From Anaerolineae bacterium (GTDB lineage: Bacteria > Chloroflexota > Anaerolineae > Anaerolineales > E44-bin32): a DNA stretch of 64,000 bases. A model generated the notes under the pieces. That model made no database searches. It saw only the letters and a list, made by a program, of their open reading frames with translations, and was not told where the DNA came from. Of the stretch, positions 1 through 9,403 are shown one piece after another (within the stretch, counting starts at the first letter, position 1; every line of letters begins with the position of its first letter). Position numbers and translations under genes: made by a program. The stretch covers positions 32,790 through 96,789 of the forward strand of contig DUEZ01000080.1 of the NCBI GenBank assembly GCA_011174825.1. The letters run 5' to 3'.

Positions 1-178
1 TCTCAATTCCCCGCCAATTAAACACACCGCTTTTTCCCTTCGTGGCCGTACATTTACCTATGAAATGATTAAAAGTGACCAAATCATCCTCTGGCCGCTT
101 GACAATACATCTATTATCACTACAATAACTTCGGTCAAGGCGGGGAATTCAGGTTTGCACCGCCTGGCACCCTGCCCC

Positions 179-224
179 AGGCGCCGGAAGTACTGCTAAA
201 ATTGTCCGGCGCCTCATTTTTTTT
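179..224 (+). terminator. Rho-independent terminator
   Basis: A 10-bp perfect stem (179-188 with 205-214, AGGCGCCGGA and its complement) encloses a 16-nt loop and is followed by a run of eight T. It would end a plus-strand transcript entering from the left of the window. No gene is visible in bases 1-178. Confidence 0.7.
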
Positions 225-230
225 ATAAAA

Positions 231-346
231 TCCACTGAAAAGAAGTCAGCCGCGAGAAGAGGATCGGTAGATATGGTGGTGCGGGCGTAGCCTGCACCAC
301 CATATCTACCCATCCCTACTCCTTGAGAGTTATTTTTTTCAGTGGA
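231..346. repeat. MITE-like inverted repeat, copy A
   Basis: The ends are inverted (TCCACTGAAAA on the left, TTTTTCAGTGGA on the right). The centre is a perfect 16-bp hairpin (267-282 with 294-309) around a GGGCGTAGCCT loop. It is one of six full copies of the same design in the window and contains no open reading frame. It lies 5' of the DUF362 gene. Confidence 0.75.
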
Positions 347-582
347 CTCTCTAGTACTTCACACAATCAAGCAGGGAACTGCACTAGCGGATCGTATTCT
401 GTTAGAATGTCCCATGAAGCCAGCCTCGAATGGAGAGAGGGATCTACGCAACATGCGTTGTTGGATGTTGCTCGTGAGGCCTAGTATTATTTCTCCTTTT
501 GCCGTTCCAGTGTTTAGGGCACGGCAACTTTCATGGACAACGAGTAGAGAGATTTTGAGTTGGGGAGTTTCGGAAGCCAATC

Positions 583-1680
583 GTGAACCGGCGTGAATTT
601 CTAAAAGCCATGGTGGGTCTTGGGGGGATCTTAGGTTCGTCCTTGGTGCAGGGATGTACTCAAAATCAACCCGACCTGGTTGAACCCACACATACGACAG
701 ATCCTGGTCCGATCGAACCCATTCCCACTCCGAGCCCTGAAGCGACCAGTACGCCAACAAGAATTGCGGAGGGATCTATGACACGTGTGGCATTTGTGAA
801 GACCGATGACCGTTCAGCTGGGGTCCTTCAGGCGATCGATCTGCTAGGAAACACTCACATGAACGGTAAGACGATATTTTTAAAGCCAAACTTCAACAGC
901 GCGGACCCTCCGCCTGGATCATCCCACATTGATACACTAACGACGCTAATACAGAAACTCCAGACCATGGGGGCCGATCGGATAACGATCGGAGATCGTA
1001 GTGGTATGGGGAACACCCGTAGAGTGATGAGGGAGAAAGACATCTTCCGCATGGCTGACGAGTTGGGGTGCGAAACGGTGGTCTTCGACGAGCTGGATAC
1101 GAATGGTTGGGAGAAAGTGCAAATTGAGGGAAGCCATTGGGAACAGGGCTTCGCCGTCGCCCGTCCGGTGCTTGAAGCGGATGCTGTGGTTCAGACTTGC
1201 TGTTTAAAGACCCATCGTTATGGTGGACACTTTACTATGTCGCTCAAGAATTCCGTTGGTTTGGTGGCGAGGACAATTCCAGGTGAGGATCATGATTACA
1301 TGAGCGAGCTGCATAGCTCCCCCGATCAACGTTTAATGATCGCTGAAATCAACGCCGCTTATCATCCCGATCTCATCGTACTCGATGGTGTAGAGGCCTT
1401 TGTGACCGGGGGTCCAGACAAAGGGAAATTGGCCGCATCGCAATTGGTTCTAGCCGGTACGGACCGAATAGCCATCGACGCAGTTGGCGTGGCGGTCTTA
1501 CGTTATTTTGGTACCACATCGACCGTGGGGCAGGGACCAATCTTCCAGCAAGAACAAATCGCCCGCGCCGTGGATTTGGGTCTTGGTGTGACGGTTCCAC
1601 AGGACATCGAATTGATCACCGGTGATCCGGAAAGCGAAGATTATGCAGCTGAGATTTGGGAACTTCTGGTTGCAGAATAA
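583..1680 (+). CDS. Tat-exported DUF362 family protein
   Basis: The 365-residue protein starts at GTG with a twin-arginine signal (RREFLK, residues 3-8) and a hydrophobic stretch ending in GC at 24-25, so it is probably exported folded and perhaps lipidated. A Pro/Thr-rich linker (about 26-65) leads to a DUF362 domain with the family-like segments LKPNFNS, KTHRYGG and SLKNSVG. DUF362 proteins often occur with iron-sulfur proteins, but this one has no ferredoxin cysteines. The substrate is unknown. The GTG is preferred because it gives an intact Tat motif. It stands alone on the plus strand ahead of the dehydratase gene. Confidence 0.8.
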   Translation: MNRREFLKAMVGLGGILGSSLVQGCTQNQPDLVEPTHTTDPGPIEPIPTPSPEATSTPTRIAEGSMTRVAFVKTDDRSAGVLQAIDLLGNTHMNGKTIFLKPNFNSADPPPGSSHIDTLTTLIQKLQTMGADRITIGDRSGMGNTRRVMREKDIFRMADELGCETVVFDELDTNGWEKVQIEGSHWEQGFAVARPVLEADAVVQTCCLKTHRYGGHFTMSLKNSVGLVARTIPGEDHDYMSELHSSPDQRLMIAEINAAYHPDLIVLDGVEAFVTGGPDKGKLAASQLVLAGTDRIAIDAVGVAVLRYFGTTSTVGQGPIFQQEQIARAVDLGLGVTVPQDIELITGDPESEDYAAEIWELLVAE

Positions 1681-1902
1681 CAGATTCTCTTGCCTTGGGA
1701 TGTTGCCTCGACGGATCTCTCACCTGAAGATCATTGACGCTGATCACGCATATTTCGAACATCCGTTGTGATATCGGGCAAATATAGAGTACGTTCCCTT
1801 GATCAGTAATAAAAGTGATAGTTCATTTTATTGTTTTTCCACCCATTTATTCTTAGCTTTACGATTTCAAATGCTGGCGACATGGATAGAGACAGGAGAC
1901 CT

Positions 1903-2889
1903 ATGCCCTTCAGGGAAGTAACCTTGAATGATATTCGTGAGGCCCATCAGCGCATCAAGCCGTTGATAATTTGGACTCCGCTTGTTGAATCCCAACAGCT
2001 ATCAGATTCGATCGGGGCGCAGCTTGTTTTAAAACTCGAGAGCCTTCAAGTGACAGGTTCGTTTAAAGCCCGGGGAGCCGCGAATAAACTTACAAGTCTG
2101 AGTTCACATGAGCGAGAGCGGGGGGTGATCACGGTCTCCAGCGGTAACCATGGAAGAGCCGTAGCCTATGTGGCTCGTGAACTTGGGATCCATGCAGTTA
2201 TTTGCCTCTCGGAAGCTGTGCCACCGAGCAAGGTTGAAGAGATCCAAGCGTTGGATGCAGAAGTCCTGATATGTGGCAGAACGTATGACGAGGCGGCTGA
2301 AGGAGCTCAGCGAATACAAAGGGAACGGGGTTTGACGATGGTGCATCCCTTTGATGATCCCACGATCATCGCCGGCCAAGGCACGGTCGGGTTGGAGTTG
2401 ATGGAGGATATCCCTCAGCTCGACACCGTCATCGTCCCGCTATCAGGGGGAGGTCTTATCTCTGGGATCGCGTTAGCCCTTAAGTCCATGAATCCTTCGA
2501 TTCAAGTGATCGGAGTAACGATGGAACGTGGTCCTGCCATGTATCAAAGTCTTCGGGCAGGAAAGATCGTTGAAGTGGATGAGGAGCCGACTCTTGCCGA
2601 TGCACTGGCGGGAGGGATCGGTTTTGATAATGCCTACACATTTCGCATGGTCCAAAGATATGTAGACGATACGTTATTAGTTTCCGAGGATGAGATCGCT
2701 GGTGCTATGGCTTTTGCGCTCGAGAAGCACCGTCTCATCATAGAAGGGGGCGGCGCGGTAGGTATCGCTTCCATCCTGTATGGAAAGATAAAAGAGCTTG
2801 GTGAACGAGTCGCTGTGGTTGTGAGTGGTGGGAATGTAGAACTCACAACATTGTTTAAGATCGCGCGGGAGCAAGGTGTTCTCCAATGA
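1903..2889 (+). CDS. Threonine/serine dehydratase-like PLP enzyme
   Basis: A fold-type II PLP enzyme of 328 residues. The Schiff-base lysine is K55 in GSFKARGA, the phosphate/substrate loop is SSGNHG (about residue 79-84), and the glycine loop SGGGL is at 181-185. There is no C-terminal ACT domain, so it resembles the short catabolic (TdcB-like) threonine dehydratases, which form 2-oxobutyrate and ammonia; serine racemase or hydroxyaspartate ammonia-lyase are possible within the same fold. The ATG at 1903 is chosen over an upstream start at 1831 because AGGAG lies 5 nt before it and homologues begin at this point. An aminotransferase gene follows 126 nt downstream. Confidence 0.85.
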   Translation: MPFREVTLNDIREAHQRIKPLIIWTPLVESQQLSDSIGAQLVLKLESLQVTGSFKARGAANKLTSLSSHERERGVITVSSGNHGRAVAYVARELGIHAVICLSEAVPPSKVEEIQALDAEVLICGRTYDEAAEGAQRIQRERGLTMVHPFDDPTIIAGQGTVGLELMEDIPQLDTVIVPLSGGGLISGIALALKSMNPSIQVIGVTMERGPAMYQSLRAGKIVEVDEEPTLADALAGGIGFDNAYTFRMVQRYVDDTLLVSEDEIAGAMAFALEKHRLIIEGGGAVGIASILYGKIKELGERVAVVVSGGNVELTTLFKIAREQGVLQ

Positions 2890-3015
2890 AGCAGGGACTA
2901 ACCTTCAGTGCGTTCCTCTCGACCGGGACTATTGAGTAGTTAGATCTCCATTGCTTCGATTTATCCAGCGGATCCTATCGGAGCCGGTTTTCCAACTTAG
3001 TGAAGGAAGTGACCC

Positions 3016-4140
3016 ATGAAACCAGGATTTGTGCCCTTTGCATTGGAACGCATGATGTCCTTATGGGAGAATGTGGTTGAATATAACCTCTCTGAGAGCG
3101 GGGTACATCCGATGACCGTGCGGGAGCTTGTGGATGACCCAGCAGTAATGGAAGAGATCTTTTCAACCGAGTTGAACTACCCTCAAACCAATGGCGCCTT
3201 CGAGTTGCGTGAGCGCATCGCAGCTTTATATCCCGGAGCCAAGCCGGAGAACGTGCTCGTCACAACGGGTTGCGCCCAAGCGAACTTCTGTGCCGTACAC
3301 ACAATTCTCGAGCCAGGTGACGAATTGGTGTTTATGTTACCTAATTACATGCAGATTGGTGGTGTCGCCCTCAATTCTGGTTTCCATTTGAAGACCTTCT
3401 CGCTCAAAGAAAAACTCGATTGGGGGATTGATCTTGACGAACTGGATAAAACCGTTTCGGAGAAGACTATGCTGATCGCCATTTGTAATCCTAACAATCC
3501 GAGTGGTCATATTCTGAGTGACGCCGAGATGGAAGGCATCACCGCAGTTGCTGATCGTGTCGGGGCCTGGTTGTTAGCGGACGAGATCTACGCTGGGGCA
3601 GAGCGAACGACGGAAGAAGTTACCCCGTCATTTTGGGGTCGCTATGAAAAGGTGCTGGCGATGGGTAGTCTGTCGAAGGCGTATGGGCTTCCGGGTTTAC
3701 GCCTCGGATGGGTGGTTGGCCCAGAAGAGGTGGTGGATGCAATTTGGTCATGTCAGGACTATGTCACCATCAGCGCTTCGATGCTTGCGAATAAACTGGG
3801 AGCGTACGCCTTTCTGCCTGAGGTGCGTGCTCGAATTTTGGAGCGTACCCGAGGTTACATCCGTCAAGGTTATCAAGTATTCGAACAATGGTGGACAAGC
3901 CATGATGAGGTTTTCAATCTCATTCCCCCACAAGCCGCAGCGATCGCCTTCCTTCGCTATGATCTGGGGATCAATTCCACCGAACTCGTTGAACGCTTGA
4001 TCCACGAGAAAAGCGTCTTAGTCATGCCTGGGGATCATTTCGGATTGGATGGATATCTGCGGATCAGCTTTGGATTACCGAAGGCGTACCTGAAAGAAGG
4101 GTTAGATCGCATCTACCAATTGATCGCTTCATTAAGGTGA
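3016..4140 (+). CDS. Class I/II PLP-dependent aminotransferase
   Basis: A fold-type I aminotransferase of 374 residues, near the family's usual length. Visible motifs are NPNNPSG (158-164), the PLP-binding aspartate in LLADEIY (D189), the Schiff-base lysine K221 in SLSKAYGLPGLRLGW, and a C-terminal YLRISFG with the carboxylate-binding arginine. AAGGAAG precedes the ATG. The amino donor and acceptor cannot be told from sequence. It sits between the dehydratase and rtcA on the same strand with short gaps, so amino-acid catabolism is plausible but not shown. Confidence 0.85.
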   Translation: MKPGFVPFALERMMSLWENVVEYNLSESGVHPMTVRELVDDPAVMEEIFSTELNYPQTNGAFELRERIAALYPGAKPENVLVTTGCAQANFCAVHTILEPGDELVFMLPNYMQIGGVALNSGFHLKTFSLKEKLDWGIDLDELDKTVSEKTMLIAICNPNNPSGHILSDAEMEGITAVADRVGAWLLADEIYAGAERTTEEVTPSFWGRYEKVLAMGSLSKAYGLPGLRLGWVVGPEEVVDAIWSCQDYVTISASMLANKLGAYAFLPEVRARILERTRGYIRQGYQVFEQWWTSHDEVFNLIPPQAAAIAFLRYDLGINSTELVERLIHEKSVLVMPGDHFGLDGYLRISFGLPKAYLKEGLDRIYQLIASLR

Positions 4141-4208
4141 CCCCTGCCTATTGCAAAAAAAGGCCGGCTTTCTGATTCGTTAGGCCGTGGTGAGAGATAC
4201 AGGATGTC

Positions 4209-5240
4209 ATGATAGAGATTGATGGTTCGCAGGGTGAGGGAGGGGGCCAAGTTCTAAGAAGCTCTCTTTCCCTGGCTCTCATGACCGGAAAATCGATGAG
4301 GATAACCAATATTCGTGCTCGCCGTCCCAAGCCAGGCTTACGTGCCCAGCATCTTAAATCAGTCGAGGCGGCCGCCGCAGTCGGGGTAGCTGAAATCGAA
4401 GGCGCAGCTTTTGGTTCTAGGTCATTGGTCTTTCACCCACGAGGCATCACCGCTGGGCAATACCAGTTTGACATCGGCACCGCCGGTTCGACCTCACTTG
4501 TGCTGCAAACGATCTTTGCCCCGCTTAGCCTTGCGGATCACCCATCCAAGGTTACGATCACAGGGGGCACACATGTGAAATGGAGCCCTACTTTCCATTA
4601 TTTACACATGAATTGGCTTCCCCACATGCATCGGATCGGCTACCGCGGTGATCTAACTTTAGATCTGGCTGGTTTCTTCCCGCAAGGTGATGGTCGAATT
4701 CGAGCCCAGATTCAACCCAGCGATCCCCTCACACCATTACACCTAACCGATCGGGGAGACCTTCAACGAATAGAAGGTCTTTCTGCGGTTTCGAACCTTC
4801 CTGAGAGCATCGCGATCCGTCAACGGCGACAGGCAGTTCGTAGATTAGGGGGATTGGGTTGTCCGATAGAGATCGATGTTATCCAACTCCCTTCAAAACG
4901 AAAGGGCACCATGATCCTTCTCAAAGCGGTGCTTGAGAAATCCCAGGCTTGTTACGTGGGATTGGGTGAGCGAGGGAAACCGGCTGAGAAAGTCGCCGAT
5001 GAGGCCGCCGAGGCCTTGTTGGCGTTCATGGTCACGGATGGAGCGATCGACGAGTATCTTGCTGATCAACTTCTCGTTCCCCTGACCTTCGCTCCTGGGA
5101 AATCGGAGATTCGAACCTCAAAAGTGACCCAGCATCTGATCACCAATACCCAGGTCATCAAGGCGTTCACCCGTACGGAAATCAAGATCGAAGGGAAATT
5201 AGGCGAGCCGGGGCTGGTTCGCATCCTTCCAGTATCATAA
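4209..5240 (+). CDS. rtcA: RNA 3'-terminal phosphate cyclase
   Basis: The 343-residue protein matches RtcA, which converts RNA 3'-phosphate to a 2',3'-cyclic phosphate through an adenylylated histidine. The N-terminal GSQGEGGGQVLR (about 6-17) and the GTAGSTSLVLQT segment are typical. The nucleotidyl-accepting histidine is H309 in QHLITNTQV, the same number as in the E. coli enzyme. No rtcB ligase or rtcR regulator is adjacent, so this is not the classical rtcBA operon. The gap to the aminotransferase is 68 nt, so co-transcription is possible. Confidence 0.93.
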   Translation: MIEIDGSQGEGGGQVLRSSLSLALMTGKSMRITNIRARRPKPGLRAQHLKSVEAAAAVGVAEIEGAAFGSRSLVFHPRGITAGQYQFDIGTAGSTSLVLQTIFAPLSLADHPSKVTITGGTHVKWSPTFHYLHMNWLPHMHRIGYRGDLTLDLAGFFPQGDGRIRAQIQPSDPLTPLHLTDRGDLQRIEGLSAVSNLPESIAIRQRRQAVRRLGGLGCPIEIDVIQLPSKRKGTMILLKAVLEKSQACYVGLGERGKPAEKVADEAAEALLAFMVTDGAIDEYLADQLLVPLTFAPGKSEIRTSKVTQHLITNTQVIKAFTRTEIKIEGKLGEPGLVRILPVS

Positions 5241-5418
5241 AGTCGCACCTGCATATTTGTTCCCTCTGTGTAATGCTTGATGCTCTCCATTGTTAGCAGC
5301 TCAAACGGGCTATTCAATTCTGGACTCGAATTCATCAAATTCACCTAGTTTCTTCACTCTTTCTTCATACCTCTTGACTAAAATAAAAATCATCTTCAAG
5401 AAACCAAGAGGGTACATA

Positions 5419-6060
5419 ATGAAGAAACTTGTCTCCGTATCTGCGCAAACGCGAATAAACTGGCTGTTAGATTTTACGGTCTTCATAGGGGGATTTTTAG
5501 CGGGGTTGTCTGGGATCTACTTTCTCTACGCGCCATCAGGAGGCTATCGAGGTGGTCGTAATGTTCTGAATGATTTGACGATCATCTTTGACCGTGTGTC
5601 CTGGGACAACCTTCATACTTGGGCTGGTGTGTTCATGATCATCGCGGTTGTCCTGCATTTCACATTTCATTGGCAATGGGTGCTTATGATGAGCAAGCGG
5701 ATCATAAAATCTCTGTGGACTAAGGGCGCGAACATGTCATCGGGCGCACGTTTTAATTTAGTCATTTTCCTGCTGGTCGCTTTAAGCTTTACCATGACCG
5801 CTGTTTCTGGAATTTACTTCCTATTCGCGCCGGGGGGTGGCTACCAGGGCGGTAGGAACTTGTCTTGGGATCCAGCTTTTTTCTTCAGCCGGTCGACCTG
5901 GGACCTGATCCACACCTGGTCGGGCGTGATCTTGATTCTAGCGGCCGTCGTTCACTTGGTCATCCATTGGCGCTGGGTGGTGAATGTAACCAGGCGTGTG
6001 CTCGGGTCAAGCAGTTTACGATTCAGACCGAGGCAGGTACAAGAAAAGGTGTTGATGTGA
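5419..6060 (+). CDS. DUF4405 membrane protein with two tandem repeats
   Basis: A membrane protein of 214 residues made of two copies of one unit, offset by 99 residues: each has GIYFL(Y/F)AP, GGY.GGRN, then a helix with HTW.GV and H...HW. Histidines fall at 66/80/84 and 165/179/183 with identical spacing, suggesting metal or haem ligation in paired helices as in b-type cytochromes (inference). DUF4405 is a family of unknown function. The ATG at 5419 follows AAGAGGG and is preferred to the upstream in-frame start at 5290. The next gene begins 57 nt after the stop and probably belongs to the same operon. Confidence 0.85.
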   Translation: MKKLVSVSAQTRINWLLDFTVFIGGFLAGLSGIYFLYAPSGGYRGGRNVLNDLTIIFDRVSWDNLHTWAGVFMIIAVVLHFTFHWQWVLMMSKRIIKSLWTKGANMSSGARFNLVIFLLVALSFTMTAVSGIYFLFAPGGGYQGGRNLSWDPAFFFSRSTWDLIHTWSGVILILAAVVHLVIHWRWVVNVTRRVLGSSSLRFRPRQVQEKVLM

Positions 6061-6116
6061 TGGACGGTCAATCAAATCTAAACGATGATGGAAGTTTCAA
6101 AACTGGAGGATAAGAA

Positions 6117-6656
6117 ATGGTTAAGAAAATTGTGTTTGGTATTCTGATGGCAGGTTTATGTGGCGTACTTATCGTTGGGGCCGTAAACCGTACAACGGAT
6201 AGGACAACCGGAGTGGGGCAAGTCTCCCGACAGGGGGATAGATATGCTAGCACGGAAACGATATCTGATGCTGGAGAACGCTCGAGGGGAGCGCAAGGAA
6301 ATAGTGGTATTAACCGCGGGGAGGCGCAGGGTTTACATAGCGACCTCGAAGCCGATCCGATATTTACACAGGAGGGTGGGTTTCTCCAAGGTATCGTTGT
6401 CGGTGTGGAGAAAGATATCTTGATGGTTGAGTTATCTGCTGGTGAAGAGATCGTTGTCACGGGGCGTGCTTGGTCTTTCGCACAGGAGCAGGGATTTGCA
6501 CCAAGAGTCAATGACCAGGTCAAGCTGGCGGGAGATGTCGAAGGGGAGGAATTCGAGGTATGGCGAATAGAAAATCTTGCTACCGGTCAGATCATTGTAT
6601 TGCGTGACGGGAAGGGCAGCCCTCAATGGGCTGGACGCGGTAAGAGGGGCGGCTGA
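6117..6656 (+). CDS. Exported hypothetical protein, partner of DUF4405
   Basis: The 179-residue protein begins with a single hydrophobic segment (about 5-23) that acts as signal peptide or anchor. A low-complexity polar region follows, then a compact domain (about 85-160) rich in beta-strand-like segments such as GIVVGVEKDILMVEL, resembling small OB-like/DUF5666-type exported domains (weak inference). The tail is basic (RGKRGG). GGAGG lies just upstream of the ATG. Tight linkage to the DUF4405 gene suggests that it works on the outer face of that membrane protein. Function unknown. Confidence 0.7.
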   Translation: MVKKIVFGILMAGLCGVLIVGAVNRTTDRTTGVGQVSRQGDRYASTETISDAGERSRGAQGNSGINRGEAQGLHSDLEADPIFTQEGGFLQGIVVGVEKDILMVELSAGEEIVVTGRAWSFAQEQGFAPRVNDQVKLAGDVEGEEFEVWRIENLATGQIIVLRDGKGSPQWAGRGKRGG

Positions 6657-6709
6657 GGAGGAAAATTTACTTGTGGAATAGAAAACATTCTGGCTTCTGC
6701 TTAACAACT

Positions 6710-6740
6710 ACAGCCCGGACGAGATCGCCCGGGCTGTATT
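6710..6740 (+). terminator. Hairpin terminator after the DUF4405 pair
   Basis: A 9-bp stem (ACAGCCCGG at 6710-6718 with CCGGGCTGT at 6729-6737) ends in a weak T-rich tail. It lies between the plus-strand DUF4405 pair and the converging minus-strand ATP-cone gene, so it may serve both. Confidence 0.55.
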
Positions 6741-6786
6741 CTTGTTCCCAAAAGACCGTTCAATCTTTTGTGATCAGCTTCATGAC

Positions 6787-8127
6787 TCAATACTCCAGGC
6801 TGCTACCACCGATGAACTCGCGGAGTACCGAGTCTGAGGGGACGACCGAGTCGTCTTCGATCGGTTCAACAGCCTGGAGAACCTTGTGAATGCGTGCTGC
6901 ACGAATATAGGCGTCCTCTCGCAATGGATCCTCTTTGTACAACGTTACCCATTCGGTGAATTGGTTGAGCAGCTTAGATCGGTAGAGCGGGATCTCGTAC
7001 GGCATAGCGCTGTTGATGATGAAGTCAGACGTGGCGAGGTAAGGGATGATATTGCGCATCTCACTCGAACGGACATAGTGCCAATGCTCTAATGTCTGTT
7101 GTGGGTTGTATGCGCGGAAGATAGCATCTCGCAGCATGCGACGGAGTAAACGAATGTCGGTCCAGCGAATGTACCGATCATCAGGCCCCTTCATTTGTAG
7201 CAGGGGTTCAAGATAAAGCTTGAATTTCATCTCGTTGGGGACGGCTTCTGTCATCGCCGGGTACAGGCCATGCAGGCTATCAATTAGGAGGATCTCCTCC
7301 TCCTCCAACTTCAATGGTGTGCGATCGAGATGGCGCTTCGATGTTTTAAAGTCGTAAAAGGGAATGCTTACCTCTTCACCTTCGCTCAATCGCTTGAGAT
7401 GTTCATTGATGAGCTCGAGATCAAGCGCTTGGGGAGTCTCGAAATCGTAATCACCGAATTCATCTTTGGGGTGCATTTCTAGGTCGAAGAAATAGTTGTC
7501 TACATTGAGTGCTTTGAAGCACATCCCCCTGCCACAAAGACGTTCTTCAAGCTTAATGGTTGTCGTTGTTTTACCTGAGCATGAGGGTCCGCTGATCAAT
7601 ACGATTCTGAGGTCTTTGCGTCGTTCCGTAATCATTTCTGCGGCAATGTTTACATCTCGATCATAGGCGACTTCGGATTCGCGTACGATCTGGGGAAATT
7701 CACCACGGAGGAGGCGTTGATTGAGGGCTTCGATGGTATGTACATCGTGTGAAACAGCCCAATTGAGGATTTGCCAGGTCTTTGCCCAAGGGACATTCTC
7801 GGAAGGCTTGGATATCAGCTTGCCTTCTTCCCGTCGGCGACGGTCCTTCTCTTCGCGATAGAGGATATACGCCTTGGCAGTCTTGGCGTGTCCATTCTCA
7901 ATCAGCACCTTTTCGACAGCGTCTTGGATCACTTCGATGTGTGGGGTTTTACCCTCAGGAATTGTTGCCTCAAGATGTTGCACGACTTGCTGTGTTAGCC
8001 ACTCGGCTCGCTCTCGATCACGCCCACCTACCGCCACTGCAGCACGGTAGATCGCATTGGTGATTCGATCTGGGTTGAAGGGAACGATGGCCCCACTGCG
8101 TTTAATGACGTGGGTGATCTTGGGCAT
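6787..8127 (-). CDS. ATP-cone plus uridine kinase-like P-loop protein
   Basis: In this 446-residue fusion, residues 1-95 form an ATP-cone (KITHVIKRSGAIVPFNPDRI start), a nucleotide-sensing regulatory domain best known from ribonucleotide reductase and NrdR. The rest is a P-loop kinase of the uridine kinase/phosphoribulokinase group with Walker A GPSCSGKT at 180-187 and NVDNYFFD after it. Such proteins may phosphorylate a nucleoside or sugar phosphate under adenine-nucleotide control; the substrate is not known. AGGAGG precedes the ATG. The gene is monocistronic and converges on the DUF4405 pair. Confidence 0.82.
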   Translation of the reverse strand: MPKITHVIKRSGAIVPFNPDRITNAIYRAAVAVGGRDRERAEWLTQQVVQHLEATIPEGKTPHIEVIQDAVEKVLIENGHAKTAKAYILYREEKDRRRREEGKLISKPSENVPWAKTWQILNWAVSHDVHTIEALNQRLLRGEFPQIVRESEVAYDRDVNIAAEMITERRKDLRIVLISGPSCSGKTTTTIKLEERLCGRGMCFKALNVDNYFFDLEMHPKDEFGDYDFETPQALDLELINEHLKRLSEGEEVSIPFYDFKTSKRHLDRTPLKLEEEEILLIDSLHGLYPAMTEAVPNEMKFKLYLEPLLQMKGPDDRYIRWTDIRLLRRMLRDAIFRAYNPQQTLEHWHYVRSSEMRNIIPYLATSDFIINSAMPYEIPLYRSKLLNQFTEWVTLYKEDPLREDAYIRAARIHKVLQAVEPIEDDSVVPSDSVLREFIGGSSLEY

Positions 8128-8275
8128 CTAAACCTCCTGTCGAGGATCAATTCAGTGATGTGAGTTATTCCTGGCTAGAATAAGATCCAACCTGGATCAA
8201 GCTTCCTTTTTCCATTATAAATGCTAATTTTCTAGACATTGTCAACGGCTAACGATGTCGATTGTGTGAAAGAAT

Positions 8276-8390
8276 GCACTGAAGAATCAGCAGCGGTGAG
8301 CAGGGAGGCGTATATGTGGGGGTATGGTCGTCGCCTCCACCCCCAAATATGCCGGTCCATCTATTGCGATTGACCTTTTCTGTGGATTCA
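8276..8390. repeat. MITE-like inverted repeat, copy B (decayed)
   Basis: TGCACTGAAGAA on the left and TTTTCTGTGGA on the right are degenerate ends of the copy A/D family. The central hairpin (GGGGGT with ACCCCC arms) has several mismatches, so this looks like an old copy. It fills the spacer between the divergent ATP-cone kinase and response-regulator genes; I see no gene in 8128-8591. Confidence 0.6.
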
Positions 8391-8591
8391 TGGAAGTATT
8401 GGTGATCCTACATGTTATGTACAGTATTGATTGGGGAGATCGTTTGGCTGTAGGCGCCATATTTCAGGAGTGATAAGCAACTGAAAGGTCATTCTTGCAG
8501 TATTTGGCTTAATATATGGATTGATACACTACTGATCATGCGTTTGGATCTTGGTATCAATCTGCTGGAGGAGGATCGATAAGGAAGGATC

Positions 8592-8996
8592 ATGATAGAC
8601 AAGAGTGCGATCCTCGTCGTTGACGATGAAGTAACCTACTGCGATGTCATTGCGGATATTCTTGAGTCTTACGGATTTGCGACCCATATCGCTTACTCCG
8701 CGAATGGTGCGCTATCCCTTCTTGATTCCGTCAAGCCAGATCTCGTACTGTTAGATGTGATGATGCCAGAAATCGATGGATTAACCATGCTTCGACAATT
8801 ACGCTCCCACGAACAATGGACGAATATCCCTGTCATTGTTGCAAGTGCCAAGGTTTTACCTGAGGATGTTTCTGCTGCTTTCGACGCTGGTGCGGACGTC
8901 TTTCTTCCTAAGCCCTTCACAGCGAAAGAGTTGAAAACTGCTCTGCGTGAATTTGTGGCTGTGCCAGACACTGGAAGTCTTCAATTCGCTGTGTAA
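8592..8996 (+). CDS. Stand-alone response regulator receiver protein
   Basis: A single receiver domain of 134 residues with nothing attached. The acidic pocket is D11/D12, the phospho-acceptor D55 (LLDVMMPEIDG), the switch serine S85 and the conserved lysine K107 (PKPF), so it should be phosphorylatable. AAGGAAGG precedes the ATG. Single-domain regulators act by protein contact rather than DNA binding. No histidine kinase gene is adjacent; a possible kinase remnant lies 6 kb downstream. Confidence 0.9.
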   Translation: MIDKSAILVVDDEVTYCDVIADILESYGFATHIAYSANGALSLLDSVKPDLVLLDVMMPEIDGLTMLRQLRSHEQWTNIPVIVASAKVLPEDVSAAFDAGADVFLPKPFTAKELKTALREFVAVPDTGSLQFAV

Positions 8997-9188
8997 TTCC
9001 TTGCCCCGGTTGTGAATTCACTTATTTCCACATTGTGAAATCCCCCTTTTAATGTTCGCAATTGCTCTACTTGATTCGTTAAAAAAAAGGTCTTGATCAC
9101 CTTAGTTTGTATGCTATTGGGTTATCTTATGGGAGTTGCCCCTACATCTGTGGTGAAGATGGGAGATCAGAATCATATTCTCTTTAAT

Positions 9189-9281
9189 GTCATCCTGAGC
9201 GAAGCGAAGGATCCCTATGATGAAGCTCTAATAACCGGTGGATCACAGGGATTCTTCACGCCTGGCGGCGCTCAGAATGAC
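9189..9281. repeat. Dispersed imperfect palindrome (GTCATYCTGAGCG family)
   Basis: The left arm starts GTCATCCTGAGCG and the right arm ends GCTCAGAATGAC, with inner GGATCCCT/AGGGATTCTT complementarity. Similar units occur near 37414-37507 and 53797-53949. An open frame across it (9093-9389) is repeat-derived and is not annotated. The rest of the 8997-9403 spacer shows nothing else. Confidence 0.6.
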
Positions 9282-9403
9282 ATGGAAGTTGTCTTCAACC
9301 GTTTGGCAATTCGATCAGTCTGTGATAATCCTTGTCGTGTAGAATGTTCAAAAAGAGTAACCTTAGTGCCTCAAACTGGTGCGAAATGAAAGGGTGAGCA
9401 GGA

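Noticed and set aside
342..596. 84-codon open frame before the DUF362 gene
   Set aside because: It begins inside the end of repeat copy A, has no recognisable domain and overlaps the better-supported Tat start at 583.
1681..1902. Possible T-box or attenuator upstream of the dehydratase gene
   Set aside because: No T-box consensus sequence and no terminator/antiterminator pair is visible.
9093..9389. 98-codon open frame between the response regulator and the oxidoreductase
   Set aside because: It runs through a dispersed imperfect palindrome and has no protein-like features.
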